Source: Nitrospirota bacterium (GTDB taxonomy: Bacteria > Nitrospinota_A > UBA7883). From it: DNA of 60,096 bases. The DNA lies in the NCBI GenBank assembly GCA_024275315.1, contig JAJRZK010000030.1, forward strand, positions 1-60,096. Direction: 5' to 3'. The position numbers and the translations under genes are program-made. The notes beneath the pieces were generated by a model. That model searched no databases. It was not told the origin of the DNA and was given only the letters and a program-made list of their open reading frames with translations. Positions 25,955-34,744 of this stretch are shown here, piece by piece. Within the stretch, counting starts at the first letter, position 1, and each line of letters begins with the position of its first letter.

Positions 25955-26616
25955 TGTTGGACACACACGACAGTCTGCAACATCAGCTTGATGACACAAG
26001 GGAAAAATTCCTGGACCAGATTCCCGAGGGCGTCAAGAAAAAGCTCTTTGAAAACCTGCGGGAAATGGAGTCTTCCGCACTGCTTGACGATGTCATCAAG
26101 CAGGGGGATACGGCGCCCGATTTTACCCTGCCGGACGCCCACGGCGACAAGTTTAGTCTGAGCGACACGCTTTGCAAGGGGCCCATGGTGCTGAGCTTTT
26201 ACAGGGGTGAATGGTGTCCCTATTGCACTCTGGAACACAAGGTGATGGAGCGGATTTATCCTGAAATAAAGATGATGGGGGCTTCGCTGGCGGCTATTTC
26301 CCCGCAAACCATCGAACATACCTTGTCCACTGCGCAAAATTGGAAAATCTCGTTCGACATGCTGAGCGACGAGGGAAATATCGTCGCCAGGGAGTATGGC
26401 CTGGTGTTTACGGTGGATGAAGCCATCAGGGAAGTGTACAGGGATTTCGGGATAAACATCCCCGAGTACAACGGGGATGTGTCATACAAGTTACCCGTGC
26501 CTGCCATTTACATCATCGATAAGTCCGGCGTGGTGCGAAGCGCTTTTGTGAATGTTGATTATACGCTACGCATGGAGCCGGAGGATATATTGACCCAGCT
26601 TGCACAGATTGTATAA
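25954..26616 (+). CDS. Peroxiredoxin-like protein (AhpC/TSA superfamily)
   Basis: This 220-residue thioredoxin-fold protein has an N-terminal helical extension (about 1-45), then the peroxiredoxin core GDTAPDFTLPDAHG and the motif GEWCPYC (C88, C91). The first Cys is in the peroxidatic position, and a CxxC pair of this kind is usual for the Prx-like subfamily. It probably reduces peroxides or alkyl hydroperoxides, which would help protect oxygen-sensitive corrinoid and Fe-S proteins encoded before it. AGGAGG is only two bases before the ATG; a TTG at 25957 has a better spacing, so the start may be one codon later. Confidence 0.82.
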   Translation: MLDTHDSLQHQLDDTREKFLDQIPEGVKKKLFENLREMESSALLDDVIKQGDTAPDFTLPDAHGDKFSLSDTLCKGPMVLSFYRGEWCPYCTLEHKVMERIYPEIKMMGASLAAISPQTIEHTLSTAQNWKISFDMLSDEGNIVAREYGLVFTVDEAIREVYRDFGINIPEYNGDVSYKLPVPAIYIIDKSGVVRSAFVNVDYTLRMEPEDILTQLAQIV

Positions 26617-26644
26617 ACAACGCCCAGACATGCAACCACCCCCC

Positions 26645-27544
26645 ATGAGCGAATCGAATGTCAATGGTGTAGAAATAGAGGACACCTTCGCCGAGGCGTT
26701 CGGGATGAAATATTCCAGAATCCTCGTAACCGCCCGAGACAAAACCTGGCTCGACACCGTATGCTGTAGCGCCACCGGTTTTGCCACATCCGTTATCGGC
26801 TGCGGCGTGGAGGCGGGCGTGGAGGGATACACAGACGACACTCCCGACAAGAGACCGGGAGCTTTTTTGCTGTTTTTTGCAATGGGAAAAAAAGCGCTGG
26901 AAGAGCAGTTGGTGACCAGGATAGGCCAGGCGATCATGACATGTCCCACAACAGCGGTGTTCAATGCGACAGAGTCGGATACCATGATGGATATCGGGGC
27001 GAAACTCAGGTATTTCGGGGATGGATACCAGGCGTCGAAAGTGGTCACCGGCAGACGGTACTGGCGCATACCGGTCATGGACGGCGAATTCGTGGTGGAA
27101 GAAAGCTTCGGCAGGCGTGACGGTGTGGGTGGGGGTAATTTTATAATCATGGCCGAATCTTCCGGCGCCGCTCTTGAATCGGCCCGGGCGGCTGTAGGGG
27201 CCATGGACGCCATGCCGGGAGTGATCATGCCTTTTCCCGGCGGGGTGGCCCGTTCCGGTTCGAAAGTGGGGTCGAGATACGCTTTTCTCAAAGCTTCAAC
27301 GAACTCCGAGTATTGCCCTACGATCCGTCGTCAGGTTGAGGTTTCGATGGTGGGGAAGGGTGTTAACTGTGTTCTGGAAATCGTCATAGACGGGGTCGGC
27401 GAAGAGCCTGTAAAAGCGGCTATGAAAGCGGGGATCCACGCGGCTTGCTCGGTTCCGGGGATAAAAAAGGTCACAGCGGGAAATTATGGAGGAAACCTTG
27501 GATCTTTTAGGTTCGATCTGCATCTAATACTGAAGAAGGCGTAG
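26645..27544 (+). CDS. ftr: Formylmethanofuran-tetrahydromethanopterin formyltransferase
   Basis: A 299-residue protein matching Ftr/FhcD, with the conserved start VNGVEIEDTFAEAFGMKYSR and features such as ATSVIGCGVEAGVE, TCPTTAVFN and a C-terminal GGNLGSFRFDL. It moves a formyl group between methanofuran and tetrahydromethanopterin. Bacteria that carry it use it in the FhcABCD hydrolase complex for formaldehyde oxidation, or in an archaeal-like C1 branch. The FhcA, B and C partners are not in the window. I use the ATG at 26645, since homology begins there; earlier ATGs overlap the peroxiredoxin gene. An intrinsic terminator follows 25 bases after the stop. Confidence 0.9.
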   Translation: MSESNVNGVEIEDTFAEAFGMKYSRILVTARDKTWLDTVCCSATGFATSVIGCGVEAGVEGYTDDTPDKRPGAFLLFFAMGKKALEEQLVTRIGQAIMTCPTTAVFNATESDTMMDIGAKLRYFGDGYQASKVVTGRRYWRIPVMDGEFVVEESFGRRDGVGGGNFIIMAESSGAALESARAAVGAMDAMPGVIMPFPGGVARSGSKVGSRYAFLKASTNSEYCPTIRRQVEVSMVGKGVNCVLEIVIDGVGEEPVKAAMKAGIHAACSVPGIKKVTAGNYGGNLGSFRFDLHLILKKA

Positions 27545-27844
27545 AAAGCTTAACTAAGCCCAATACGGACCGCCCTTACGGTTTCCCTCTACCCCTTCCC
27601 CCCGGCATTCCGTAAGGACGGTTCGGTTTTTTTTCTGACGTGGGGTTGGCTATTTCCTAATTCCTTGTAAAATATGAATATAAAAAGTTTCCGCCTGCCA
27701 GATGCCGTGTGTGGCCGCCTGCAAATTGAAAAATATCCACCTGTTACCATGTGGATTGGGATACATCACCGATAGCGGAAATCAGATAAAACCTTTTGGC
27801 TCCGGCCGGTTTTCCTTTACCATCAACATGAGTAAATAGAAATC
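27545..27844. other. 300-base intergenic region with a terminator and a weak promoter
   Basis: The first part is the intrinsic terminator of the upstream gene string. After it a possible promoter (TTGGCT at 27646-27651, 16 bases, TAAAAT at 27668-27673) lies about 170 bases before the AddB-like gene. No gene, tRNA or repeat was found. Confidence 0.45.
27569..27634 (+). terminator. Rho-independent terminator after ftr
   Basis: ACCGCCCTTACGG (27569-27581) pairs with CCGTAAGGACGGT (27610-27622) with one mismatch, enclosing a pyrimidine-rich loop. TCGG and then eight T residues (27627-27634) follow. It closes the C1-related gene string. Confidence 0.85.
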
Positions 27845-30800
27845 ATGACCGGTGATGAAAAAAACGCCGCAACAAAAAAGAATATGACCAGCGCCAAGCC
27901 AGAGTTGACCCTTTATCCCACCTACCAGAGGCTTTCCGAAGCCATAGACCGCCTGGTGAGAGATGATCGGGACCGTGTCGCGATAAGCCCCGGGATGATG
28001 ACGATGGACCAATTCGAGAGAAAGCTCCAGGTGGAGTTGACAGGTCCCGCCAACACCGTAAGCGATTTTGGAAGGTCGATACTCATAAACAGGGTTGTCG
28101 ACAATCGCTATAAAAAAAACGCCTCGGGCGGGCTTTTCTCTCGTGTCAGGGGGTTTGCGGGGTTTTTAGAGTCGGTGCTGGCATTTTTCGACGAGTTGGG
28201 AGCGGGACTTGTGGACTGGAAGACGTTGGAAAAGATCAAGGGGTACGCGCCGGGAAAAGAGAGGGAAATAGCCGCCATATACCGCGATTACTGTGAAGAG
28301 CTCGCAAGAAAGGGGCTTCGCGATTCCGGGTTTATGCGCAGAGAGATCATAGAAGCGCTGGACGGAGATTGGACATCTCCCACCCTGTCGAGATTCGGGT
28401 CGATCCGCACCGAGGATATCTATCAATTCACCCCCTACAGGTTCGAGCTGTTCAGGAAGCTGGCGCGTACGATACCTGTGACCATCGTAATGCCCGCTCC
28501 GGACACGCGCAAGCGGGCCTTCGGGTTTGTCAACGCGAACCTGGACAAGTTTGAAGCGCTCGGGGACAAGGAGGGAAAGCTGGATATACGGTTTTCCGAT
28601 CCTGTGACCGGGCCGTTGTCGTTTCTTGGCGAGAAGATTTTCGACCTGGACCAGGGCGGTTCCGGGGTGGACGGTCCGGAATCCATGCCTGTCACCATAA
28701 TGAGCTGTTCGAGCAGGTATCGCGAAATAGAAGAGGTCGGCTCCTCGATCTTGCGTGAGCGGGAAAGGCGAGACCTGCGATGGAGTGATTTCGCTGTAGT
28801 GTTTCGCGATTTGCGCCGTTACGGCGCCATACTCGAGGATGTGTTCAACCGTTATTCAATCCCGTTTTTTTTCAAGCGGGGCCTTGGCCTGGGACTCAAT
28901 CCGCTGGTGAGGTCGGTAACGTCGGTGTTCACGGCGATAGATTCGGGCTATTGCCGCGACGACATTATCAGGATAGTCAGCTCGCCATATTTCGCCCGGT
29001 TTTCAAAAATCGACGCAGACCTGGCCCAGCGGCTCTATTTGACAGCCGGGATAATTGACGGTTCTCCCCCGGCGTGGAAAAACAAGATGAAAAAAGCCGT
29101 GACCTCCATGAAAGGAAAAGAAAAAAAGGAGGCTGGCAGGACATCAAGTATTACATTACGACTTCTCGACAGGCTCGAAAAACTTAAAATCCAGGACCGG
29201 CCGGACAGGTTTTTCGATAGTTTTCACGATATTCTCGCATGGCTCATGATCGATCCGGAGCCTGAAGAGGCGGGAAAGATCACGGAATCGATACGGTTTC
29301 GGGACCATAACGCCTATATGCAACTGCTGGAGACAATCGCCCAGGCCAGCCGGTCCGCCGCCCTGTTCGAGGCCGAATCATCGCCTGTCGGGTATGACAG
29401 GTTGCGCGCCATGTTGCAAAACCAAATCGAAAAACGATCCGTGCCGGAGCCGGGCACGGTAAACCGGAACCGCGTCCAGGCGCTGAACATTCATGATATA
29501 CCCGGCCTCAGGTTTGACACGGTGTTTGTTTGCGGGTTGCATGACGGCGAGTTTCCGTTGCGCAGTCAGTCCCGCTCGATCCTTACGGAAGACGAGCGAG
29601 TCAGGTTTAACGAACGGCACAAGCAGATTGTTGCGGATGGATCTCCGGAAACCTCCAGAGGCAGAAGAGTGTTCGACAGCGCCCAGGAAAAGTGGAGCGA
29701 GGAATCGCTTCTTTTCTTTCACTCCATAACCGCCGCCCGTGAAAACCTCACACTTTCGTATAGCCTGGTCGACCTCGATTCAAGCTCCTTGGGCAGGTCG
29801 CAGTTTATCGACGACACGTTGGAGACCCTTACCGGCGGGGCCGGCGTCAGGGAAAGGGAAAAGCTTGTAACACCCACGATGAATCTTGCCATATCAAAAG
29901 ATGTGGATGAATTCGATGACCCCGAAGAGACGCTGACCAGATTGTTGCTGGATATTTTTACGAAACAAAACGATGAAGATGCGGTTTTGGCGCGGGCCGC
30001 CAGGGTTTACCGCAGTGGCGCGGCGAAATGGAAACGGTTTAATAACCTTTTGTCGCTGGCCTCGATGGAAAGACGGAGAGACAGGTTTTTCAAAACCCCG
30101 GATTACGACGCAAGGCTGAAACTTGCGGATCAATATCTGGGGCTGTTAAGCGCGGAGCGGGAGCGTATCGTCGATATCATAGGCTCCGGCGGCCGGGTCG
30201 GATATTCCCCTACGTCGCTGGAAAAATACGGCCAGTGCCCGTTCCGCTATTTCGCATCGGCCATCCTGGGCCTTGCGCCGGAGGATGAGCCGTCGATGGA
30301 AGCCTCGGCGAAGGATACGGGCTCTATGGTGCATGAGATCGCGGAGCGGTTTTACCACTCCCTTATTCGCTCCGGCGCGTTGCCGGTGCGTGGAAGCGAA
30401 AAGGAGAAAAAGAAGCTGGGCGAAACCGCCCGTGAAGTGTTCAAAAAATACGAAACCACCGGCAAGCTGGGCGACCCGCTGATCTGGGACGCGGAAAAGG
30501 AGAAAATCCTTTACATGCTCGACAGGTGGCTGGAAGGGGAGGTCGAAGAACAGGAACAACGCGGATATGTCCCCGTTGGTGTGGAGATAAATTTCTCGTT
30601 TGACGGAAAATCCAATACACCGCTTCTTATAAACCTGCCAGGCTCCACAGACGAAAGGTACCTGAAAGGGATAATCGACAGAATCGACATCAATAAAAAA
30701 GAGAAAGCGGTTCGCATAATCGACTATAAGCTGAGCTCGGCCAGGGGTAAGTATATGGAAATGCTGAAAGATGAAAACCTGGGCCAATGGTCGTTCCAGG

Positions 30801-31156
30801 CGCCTGTATACGCGTTGCTGGCCAGGGATTATGTCTTGAAAACCGGACTGATGGACGCTGTAACCCACGCCGGAGGGGGGTATCGGCTGTTCAAGATAGG
30901 GGCGGCCAAGAAGGGATATTGCCTCTATGGAGGTGGCGGCCGGGGGCGAAAGGAGGCGCCCGCCTATTACATTTTCGATTGGTCGGATGATGGAGGATCG
31001 GAACCCCGGGTGAATTTCGAACGGGCCGTATCTGGTGTCATAGAGCGGATAGAAAGCGGCGAATTCGTTGTGTGGCCCAGGAATTGCCAATTTTGCGATT
31101 TCTCCGGCCTGTGCCGTTATATAGCCACACCCATGACCGATGGCGGAGAGGATTGA
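27845..31156 (+). CDS. AddB-like PD-(D/E)XK nuclease, helicase-inactive subunit
   Basis: This 1103-residue protein resembles AddB/RexB, the partner of AddA in double-strand break end processing. The C-terminal nuclease region has YSPTSLEKYGQCPFRYF, then LKGIIDRIDIN and VRIIDYKLSS (the D...DYK nuclease core), then NCQFCDFSGLC. The first Cys with the last three could bind the [4Fe-4S] cluster seen in AddB. No P-loop is visible near the N-terminus, so ATP hydrolysis by this subunit is unlikely, unlike Bacillus AddB. It is followed within two bases by the AddA-like gene. A C-terminal nuclease is therefore present in both subunits. Confidence 0.82.
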   Translation: MTGDEKNAATKKNMTSAKPELTLYPTYQRLSEAIDRLVRDDRDRVAISPGMMTMDQFERKLQVELTGPANTVSDFGRSILINRVVDNRYKKNASGGLFSRVRGFAGFLESVLAFFDELGAGLVDWKTLEKIKGYAPGKEREIAAIYRDYCEELARKGLRDSGFMRREIIEALDGDWTSPTLSRFGSIRTEDIYQFTPYRFELFRKLARTIPVTIVMPAPDTRKRAFGFVNANLDKFEALGDKEGKLDIRFSDPVTGPLSFLGEKIFDLDQGGSGVDGPESMPVTIMSCSSRYREIEEVGSSILRERERRDLRWSDFAVVFRDLRRYGAILEDVFNRYSIPFFFKRGLGLGLNPLVRSVTSVFTAIDSGYCRDDIIRIVSSPYFARFSKIDADLAQRLYLTAGIIDGSPPAWKNKMKKAVTSMKGKEKKEAGRTSSITLRLLDRLEKLKIQDRPDRFFDSFHDILAWLMIDPEPEEAGKITESIRFRDHNAYMQLLETIAQASRSAALFEAESSPVGYDRLRAMLQNQIEKRSVPEPGTVNRNRVQALNIHDIPGLRFDTVFVCGLHDGEFPLRSQSRSILTEDERVRFNERHKQIVADGSPETSRGRRVFDSAQEKWSEESLLFFHSITAARENLTLSYSLVDLDSSSLGRSQFIDDTLETLTGGAGVREREKLVTPTMNLAISKDVDEFDDPEETLTRLLLDIFTKQNDEDAVLARAARVYRSGAAKWKRFNNLLSLASMERRRDRFFKTPDYDARLKLADQYLGLLSAERERIVDIIGSGGRVGYSPTSLEKYGQCPFRYFASAILGLAPEDEPSMEASAKDTGSMVHEIAERFYHSLIRSGALPVRGSEKEKKKLGETAREVFKKYETTGKLGDPLIWDAEKEKILYMLDRWLEGEVEEQEQRGYVPVGVEINFSFDGKSNTPLLINLPGSTDERYLKGIIDRIDINKKEKAVRIIDYKLSSARGKYMEMLKDENLGQWSFQAPVYALLARDYVLKTGLMDAVTHAGGGYRLFKIGAAKKGYCLYGGGGRGRKEAPAYYIFDWSDDGGSEPRVNFERAVSGVIERIESGEFVVWPRNCQFCDFSGLCRYIATPMTDGGED

Positions 31157-31158
31157 CA

Positions 31159-34100
31159 GTGGACGACGTGATCGGCGCTATAGAAGCCTGCGACAAGGAT
31201 ATAGTGGTGCGGGCCGGGGCGGGGTCTGGCAAGACGACCGCTCTTGTGCGTAAATATATAACCGAGCTTAACAAGCGGCGTGATGACGGATACGCGAGGG
31301 TGGACCAGCTGGCCGCCATCACGTTCACCGAAAAAGCCGCCGCGGAGATGAGCGGCAGGGTTCGGGAAAAACTGACGGAGCTTATCGAGGAGCTTAAACG
31401 CAAAACTTCCATAAAAGGATCGTCCGCCAGCCTGGATCAATGCAAGCGCGAACGTGGAGAAGACGAAAAACTTCTGGCGCACCTTATCGAGCAGAGGCAG
31501 ACTCTCAACAGCGCCTATATCTCCACCATTCATTCGTTTTGCGCAAGGTTGCTGTGGGAAAACCCGCTGGTGGCGGGGGTGGACCCGGCGTTCAGGGTCA
31601 TCGACGAGATGGAATCCGCAGAGTTGATGGAAGCCTCGGCGCAAACGGTGATAATGCGCAGGTTGCGTTCCGGTGTTGCGAATGTAAAAAAACTTGTACG
31701 TGACTTCGGTTTCGGGTCGGGGGGGCCGTACGCGAAAGGATTAAAGGATTATATTCTCTGGATGATCCCCCTGGTAAGGGCGGCGAACATGTCTCCAGCC
31801 AAACTGGCGTGGCTACACAAACAAAAGCTTGAATCGCTCGAGGCGGGGCGCGAAGCCGCCATCAGCGAGCTGCGAAAGCTTGCCGTGAACCTGTGCGGTT
31901 ACCGGGAGGCTTCCAAGGAATACAAGACCGGAACGGCGCTGGTGGAACGCGGAGATCTGGAAAGCGAGTCTGTCGATGTATCCGTCGCCGTGGCTGGCGA
32001 GATGCTGGAGCTGGCGGAAGATTTCCTTGTCAGGGTCGGCGCCCGCAAGTCGGTCAAGGAGGGTAAGCGGACCGACGAGCAGGCTCGGCGCGCGCGTGAT
32101 CTGGTCAACCATGTTTACGGCGCGATTATCGAGCGCGAGCTGGCGCGGGACATGGGGGCTATGGTGTCGCTGCTAAACGATATAATGGACGAATACAGCC
32201 GTGAGAAACACCGGCGATCGGCCATTGATTATGAAGACCTGGAGGAGAAAGCCAGGGACCTGCTGAAAAACTCCCCGACAATATTGCAGGCGTACAAATC
32301 CCGTTTTGTCCGCGTGTTGATCGACGAGTTCCAGGACACCAACGAATTGCAACGGGAAATCGTGACAACCCTGGCGGCTCCCGGGGAGGGCAGGCTCTTT
32401 ATAGTGGGAGATGTGAAACAGTCCATATACGGGTTTCGGGGAGCCGATGTCGATGTTTTCATGCGTGTGGCTGAGGATGTGGTCGCAAACGGGGGGGAAG
32501 AGTTTATCCTGCGGCATAGCGGCCGCTCTGTTCCGGAGCTGACCGATTTTTCCAACAGGTTTTTCGCCACGTTGATGGACGGGTTGTCGGGCGGGTTTTT
32601 GTTCGATCCTGAAAAGGATTCGCTCGAACCCGACCGGGACAGCCTGGGCGACGGCGTATGTGTGGACAGGATAATAACCAGACCCGGCGTTGGCGCCGAC
32701 CAGAGCAGGGGGATGGAGGCTGCGGCGCTGGCGGAATATATCATAAACGCTGTGGGCGCGGTGAAAGTTGCGGATATGGATGACGGAGCGGTACGTGGCG
32801 CAAAGTATGGGGACATGGTGATTTTGCTGCGGACGCTTTCCAGCCATAAAATATACGAAACCGCACTGCGCCGTGAAGGAATACCCTATCAGGTGGTAAA
32901 AGGGAGAGGGTTTTTCGACTCCCAGGAGATAAGGGATTTTGTCAACCTGCTGGTGTTTCTCGATTTTTCATCCGACAAGCTCGCCCTCGTATCCACTCTT
33001 CGGTCGCCGCTTGTGGGGTTAAGCGATTATTGTCTCATGCGCCTGTGCGCCCCCGGTGTTTTGAGCTATGTCCTTCATGGCGCCAAGGCGCCCTCCTGCA
33101 TCTCCGGTCCGGACATGCGGCGGCTTGAGGATTTTGCGTGGAGGGTAAAGAGGTGGAGGCGGATACGTGGCCGGGTGATGATATCCGAACTGCTGGAAAT
33201 GATCTTGTCCGAGACAGGATATGGCCCGGTGATGATGAGTCGTCAAAATGGGGAGCAGACGCTCGCCAACATCCATAAGCTAATTGAGCTTGCGCGTGTT
33301 TTCGAGGCCGACGGGTCGCGCGGGCTGAAAAACTTCATAACGAGGCTCAAAACATTGCTGTCTGAAAAATCAAAAGAACCCGACGCCGATATAACCGGCG
33401 GTGGCGATGTTGTCAGGATCATGACAGTGCACCAAAGCAAGGGGCTGGAGTTTCCGCTGGTGTTCATCGCGGATCTGGGATTTGACCCACCAAGCCACAC
33501 AGGTAACCTGGCGTTTCACCCCGGCAAGGGGCTGGGGCTGAAATCGTATGATATTCAGGGCGGCAAGTGGTATGCGGGGCCGATGTATAACGACACACGC
33601 AAAGAAGAGGCCAAAGCGCGTAGCGAGGAGATCAAGCGACTCCTTTATGTGGCCGTCACCAGGGCCCGGGACCGGTTGATATTAAGCGGTCCCGGCGAAG
33701 GAAAGGGCCAGTGGAGACGATTTGTGGATGACTCCATCGCTGATGCCGGGCTGGTTGTCAACAGCGTCACCGTGGACAATATGCCTGTTGGCTCCGACGT
33801 GGAGCGCGAGGAGGATCCGCCTGTTGTTAAGCGGATCATCGAAGGGTTCGCGCCCGAAGATGGCATGGAGGAGCCTTTTTCATTGCAATCCGGGCTGAAA
33901 CCCTCGTTGCAGATCAGCGTTACCGACATGGTTACTTTCAGCAGGTGCCCCAGGCTCTATTACTACAGGCGAGTCATGGAACTGCCATTGGTTTCCCCGG
34001 AAACAGCGCTGGAAAAGACGGGGAAAAGGTTTGGCTCCATAAAGTACGGATCCCGTGTTCACGAATTGCTGGAGGCGGCGCCGATGGGCAGGGGCGTTGC

Positions 34101-34716
34101 GGATGACGCGATTGAATCCACCGCCCGGGTTTTACTGCCGGACATGCCCGATGACATGCGGACCGGGACGGTGGGGTTGATCAGGCGGGTGTTCAGCATG
34201 CCACCACTATCCCGGCTTGGGCGGGTGGACCCGGGAGATATCTGGCGGGAGGCGCCTGTTGCGCACAGGATCGTGGGGAAAGACATCGACATCACTCTGC
34301 ATGGCGCAACGGACTTAGTCTGGGTAGACCGGGATGGATATCACCTTGTAGACTACAAATATTCCACCAGACCCAAAGATGAACGGAGCCACATTTTCCA
34401 ATTAAAACTCTACGCCCACGCTTTCCTGCAGGCGTACGGTATGGATAGCATTCAAACGGCGGTTGTATATATCAGGGAAAAATCGACACCGATAACTCCC
34501 ATCAGGTTTTTGTCCATTGATTCGGCCGGGATTCGGGACCATATACTGACAAGCGCCGCCAGGCTCTCCGGGCTTGAGGGACGGCCGGAGACGGACTGGC
34601 CGTTACGGGACAAAAATGAGTGTAAAAGCGTTGGCTGTTTTTTTGTCGACAGGTGTCACGGCAAATCCGCTATCGGCCGCAAACCACGGCGCAAAGCGGA
34701 ACCGGCGGGAAAGTGA
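31159..34716 (+). CDS. addA: AddA-like UvrD-family helicase-nuclease
   Basis: A 1185-residue superfamily 1 helicase with Walker A VRAGAGSGKTTALV near the N-terminus, DEFQDT (motif II), VGDVKQSIYGFRGAD (motif III), HQSKGLEFPLVF (motif V) and YVAVTRARDRLIL (motif VI). The C-terminal part holds the PD-(D/E)XK nuclease (GATDLVWVDRDGYHLVDYKYS). It unwinds and trims broken DNA ends for recombination with the AddB-like partner. The start is GTG at 31159-31161, two bases after the partner's stop, with GAGAGGA upstream. A strong hairpin covers its stop codon. Confidence 0.9.
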   Translation: MDDVIGAIEACDKDIVVRAGAGSGKTTALVRKYITELNKRRDDGYARVDQLAAITFTEKAAAEMSGRVREKLTELIEELKRKTSIKGSSASLDQCKRERGEDEKLLAHLIEQRQTLNSAYISTIHSFCARLLWENPLVAGVDPAFRVIDEMESAELMEASAQTVIMRRLRSGVANVKKLVRDFGFGSGGPYAKGLKDYILWMIPLVRAANMSPAKLAWLHKQKLESLEAGREAAISELRKLAVNLCGYREASKEYKTGTALVERGDLESESVDVSVAVAGEMLELAEDFLVRVGARKSVKEGKRTDEQARRARDLVNHVYGAIIERELARDMGAMVSLLNDIMDEYSREKHRRSAIDYEDLEEKARDLLKNSPTILQAYKSRFVRVLIDEFQDTNELQREIVTTLAAPGEGRLFIVGDVKQSIYGFRGADVDVFMRVAEDVVANGGEEFILRHSGRSVPELTDFSNRFFATLMDGLSGGFLFDPEKDSLEPDRDSLGDGVCVDRIITRPGVGADQSRGMEAAALAEYIINAVGAVKVADMDDGAVRGAKYGDMVILLRTLSSHKIYETALRREGIPYQVVKGRGFFDSQEIRDFVNLLVFLDFSSDKLALVSTLRSPLVGLSDYCLMRLCAPGVLSYVLHGAKAPSCISGPDMRRLEDFAWRVKRWRRIRGRVMISELLEMILSETGYGPVMMSRQNGEQTLANIHKLIELARVFEADGSRGLKNFITRLKTLLSEKSKEPDADITGGGDVVRIMTVHQSKGLEFPLVFIADLGFDPPSHTGNLAFHPGKGLGLKSYDIQGGKWYAGPMYNDTRKEEAKARSEEIKRLLYVAVTRARDRLILSGPGEGKGQWRRFVDDSIADAGLVVNSVTVDNMPVGSDVEREEDPPVVKRIIEGFAPEDGMEEPFSLQSGLKPSLQISVTDMVTFSRCPRLYYYRRVMELPLVSPETALEKTGKRFGSIKYGSRVHELLEAAPMGRGVADDAIESTARVLLPDMPDDMRTGTVGLIRRVFSMPPLSRLGRVDPGDIWREAPVAHRIVGKDIDITLHGATDLVWVDRDGYHLVDYKYSTRPKDERSHIFQLKLYAHAFLQAYGMDSIQTAVVYIREKSTPITPIRFLSIDSAGIRDHILTSAARLSGLEGRPETDWPLRDKNECKSVGCFFVDRCHGKSAIGRKPRRKAEPAGK

Positions 34717-34737
34717 GCTGACAACCTTCCCGCCGGT
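34701..34737. terminator. Bidirectional hairpin between convergent genes
   Basis: ACCGGCGGGAA (34701-34711) pairs perfectly with TTCCCGCCGGT (34727-34737) around a 15-base loop. It spans the end of the helicase gene and lies just past the convergent unknown gene. No long T tract follows on either strand, so it may act as an mRNA end stabiliser or weak terminator for both. Confidence 0.5.
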
Positions 34738-34744
34738 CAGGATA

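Noticed and set aside
30146-31090. 314-codon minus-strand frame inside the AddB-like gene
   Set aside because: Antisense to the conserved nuclease domain and without its own start signals.
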